The notes beneath the pieces were generated by a model. It did not search any database. It saw only the letters and a list, made by a program, of their open reading frames with translations, and was not told the DNA's origin. Of a stretch of 64,000 nt of DNA, positions 62,081-64,000 are shown piece after piece. The stretch is from the NCBI GenBank assembly GCA_033964015.1, contig JAWWUD010000053.1, positions 186,001 to 250,000 of the forward strand, in the 5' to 3' direction. Source of the DNA: Scolanthus callimorphus (taxonomy: Eukaryota; Cnidaria; Anthozoa; Actiniaria; Edwardsiidae). Numbering within the stretch: the first letter of the stretch is position 1; each line of letters opens with the position of its first letter. The position numbers and the translations under genes were made by a program.

Positions 62081-63450
62081 TAACATTTTGTCTCCCAGAC
62101 AGCGTTTTTCCGTTTTTGCCTATCGCGCAGGCAAATTTGCCTTTTTTTGCCTTATTTGTTTTTGCTTTTTTGCTATTTTTTTTCCTCTTTTTGCCTTTTC
62201 GCGCATAGATTTTGCTTTGCCCTTTTGCCTTTTCACGCACAGATTCGATTTTGCTTTGTTCTTTTTGCCTTTTCGCGCATACATTTTGTTTCGCCTTTTC
62301 GCGCACATTTCGTTTTGCCGTCTTTGCCTCTTCGTGCATTTAATTTTTGCCTTTTTTAGCGCAGAGATTTTGCCTCGCAGTTCTTGGCCTCCCTTTGCAT
62401 TTTGTGTCCGTTTTGTCTTGTCGTGCTTTGGTGTCTACTGCCAGTAGTTTTCTTCGCCTGTCTTCATTTTTGAAAGCCAATTGATGTCGTCGTTTTTTTT
62501 TCTCTTTGTGTTTTGTTTTTATAAAATTTATTTGAACGCTTCCTTTGTTGCTCTTTTTTTCTCTCCTTAGCTTGTAAAGAGCCGCTCGCGAGCCGTCAAT
62601 TTGGGCATTTTTGATGATGGGTAGTTGTCTAAATTGTGTACCGAGCATACAACTAAATCCAAGGCAGCCTCACAGCAGGCAAAAAACGACAAAAATGGGC
62701 ATGGCAAGGCAAAAATGAGCGCATAAGGGCATGGCAAGGCAAAAAAGGGCACGAATAGGCAAAAATGTGCGCGAATAAGCGAAAAAGGGCACGAATAGGC
62801 AAAAAACAGCATAATAAAGCAAAAAAATAGCATAACAAAGCCGAGGCGGATTTTAAACGAATGTTTGAGTGCTAACCACAATGGCTTTTAAAACGATGTT
62901 GAGCTATATTCAAGATGAGCTAATGGAAGAAGTAGAGAGTTTGACGGGAACTTGAGAACGAGATTATGAAGACACTCAATCCGAATGAGTGTTCTCTGTC
63001 TATAAAATTAAAAGGCTCTATCTGCTTGCACTATACAGAAATATTGGATTGAACGCATGTTGTTGTTTTCGATTTTCTTCAGCTTTTCCGTTCATCTTTC
63101 TCTTGTTTACGCGCAATTGCAAAGACCATATAGAGGAGCACAACTAATAACTACTTAAAGAGATGGAAGCAGTAACTGCGAGCGAATAAAAACCTAGAGG
63201 TTGTGAAACAAAGCAAAAATCTGCCAAAAAGGCAAACATTGCGCGGGTAATTGGAATCGGAAGCAAAAAATGCATGCAAAAAGGGCGTGCAGGGCAAAGA
63301 GGCAAAATAATGCATGAAGCAAAACGGCAAAAAATGCAAAAAAGGGAAAATCCGGGCAATAAGATGCGCGATGCACGAAGCAAAAAAGGGCACAAAAAGG
63401 CAAAAAGCTGCGTGTTTGAGCAAATCGAGGCAAAAAAGTGCGCGATAAAA
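62081..63450. repeat. Degenerate TTTTTGCC / GGCAAAAA tract
   Basis: 62100-62400 is full of TTTTTGCCTTTTCGCGCA-like words on the plus strand. 62660-62840 and 63210-63440 carry the complementary GGCAAAAA...GCGC words. Spacing is irregular (about 10-40 bases). Lysine-rich or leucine/phenylalanine-rich frames on either strand are consequences of this composition. Confidence 0.7.
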
Positions 63451-64000
63451 CTGGACGTTTCTTGTCTTCTAACTTTAAAAAAAATTCTAACGCTACTTAT
63501 CGTTGTGTTTCTTCATTCCCTTACATCATCTTTCTCTACAAGCAATTAATTCTGAATCAGCATTTCAAGTGCATCCTTGGTGTGTTGTTTTTTTCGGACC
63601 ACAGATAATAAAAAGCACAAAAATGTTTATATTTTAAAACGTGCTCGTAAGAACACGTCACCAGATTTGATCTGTTTTCATGACACCCTTTTTCAATATG
63701 AAGTTTTCGTAATCTTTAGAAATTCGAAACGCGATAAGAAATTGTTTTTTGGGTGCACATTAGTTAAACATTATTTATTTCAAATTTCAGAGCTCAACGA
63801 CGGTTCACTTCCGAGATATATTGCAAAACCCAGCGTTAGAATTTTTGTTACGCCGCCGTGCACAACATCGTGCGCCAACTTTGTTGTTCTTCAAGCCAAC
63901 TCCTGAAACAAGATGATAGAGCAAAAGGAAAAAACCCAAGTGATTACTCAAGCATTCACAACACAGGGCACTTTTGAATCGAAAACCGCTGGCCATGAAA
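63451..64000. other. No gene recognised
   Basis: AT-rich end of the window. A 109-codon frame at 63577-63906 has no recognisable motif and could be cut from a larger feature beyond the window. Confidence 0.4.

Noticed and set aside
62007..62881. Lysine-rich and phenylalanine-rich ORFs
   Set aside because: Composition follows from the TTTTTGCC/GGCAAAAA tract; frames on both strands are equally open.

Overview
The window looks like repeat-dense genomic DNA of a marine invertebrate, most likely a cnidarian such as an anthozoan. The grounds are spliced GT-AG genes, AT-rich intergenic DNA, and a mix of Polinton, DIRS, Ty3/Gypsy, Penelope, BEL/Pao, MULE and many foldback MITEs. The organism is inferred; nothing in the window identifies the species. 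I found no host housekeeping gene and no rRNA or tRNA gene. Almost everything recognisable is mobile DNA, much of it nested.

Layout: 961-2401 is a repeat element with eight exact 128-bp units rich in TGACGTCA and CACGTG palindromes. 2490-9576 is a Mutator-like (MULE) transposon bounded by 23-bp perfect inverted repeats. It holds two convergent spliced genes with intact frames: a 5-exon 134-residue protein of unknown function and a 3-exon 731-residue Mutator-type transposase. 11268-15512 is a foldback element with arms over 1.2 kb. 16037-37684 is a decayed Polinton/adintovirus-like element. Its DNA polymerase is frameshifted and its integrase has lost part of the catalytic core. The minor capsid, packaging ATPase, protease core and several accessory frames remain open, and a divergent twin promoter surrounds 90-bp repeats. 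A RING-H2 gene in its right half is split by a 7.6-kb hAT-like insertion (28569-36144). That insertion carries two satellite arrays, a 2.67-kb tandem duplication and a Penelope-like fragment.

39191-43821 is a DIRS element with gag, RT/RNase H and tyrosine recombinase frames, inverted terminal repeats and an internal complementary region. 44421-51973 is a very young Ty3/Gypsy element on the minus strand. By eye its LTRs are identical over 212 bp, and pol is open for 1256 codons. It sits beside a foldback MITE and is flanked by a 155-bp direct duplication instead of the usual 5 bp. From 52.1 to 61.2 kb there are foldback MITEs, a broken DUF7869-type gene, a broken BEL/Pao integrase region with a 73-bp MITE inside it, local tandem duplications and a second 128-bp-family element. 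62.1-63.4 kb is a strand-asymmetric tract of scattered TTTTTGCC / GGCAAAAA motifs.

The sets that work together are the two MULE genes, the Polinton morphogenesis block (minor capsid, major capsid, protease, ATPase, basic core-like proteins) and the complete Gypsy gag-pol. Family assignments come from reading motifs, not from database searches.
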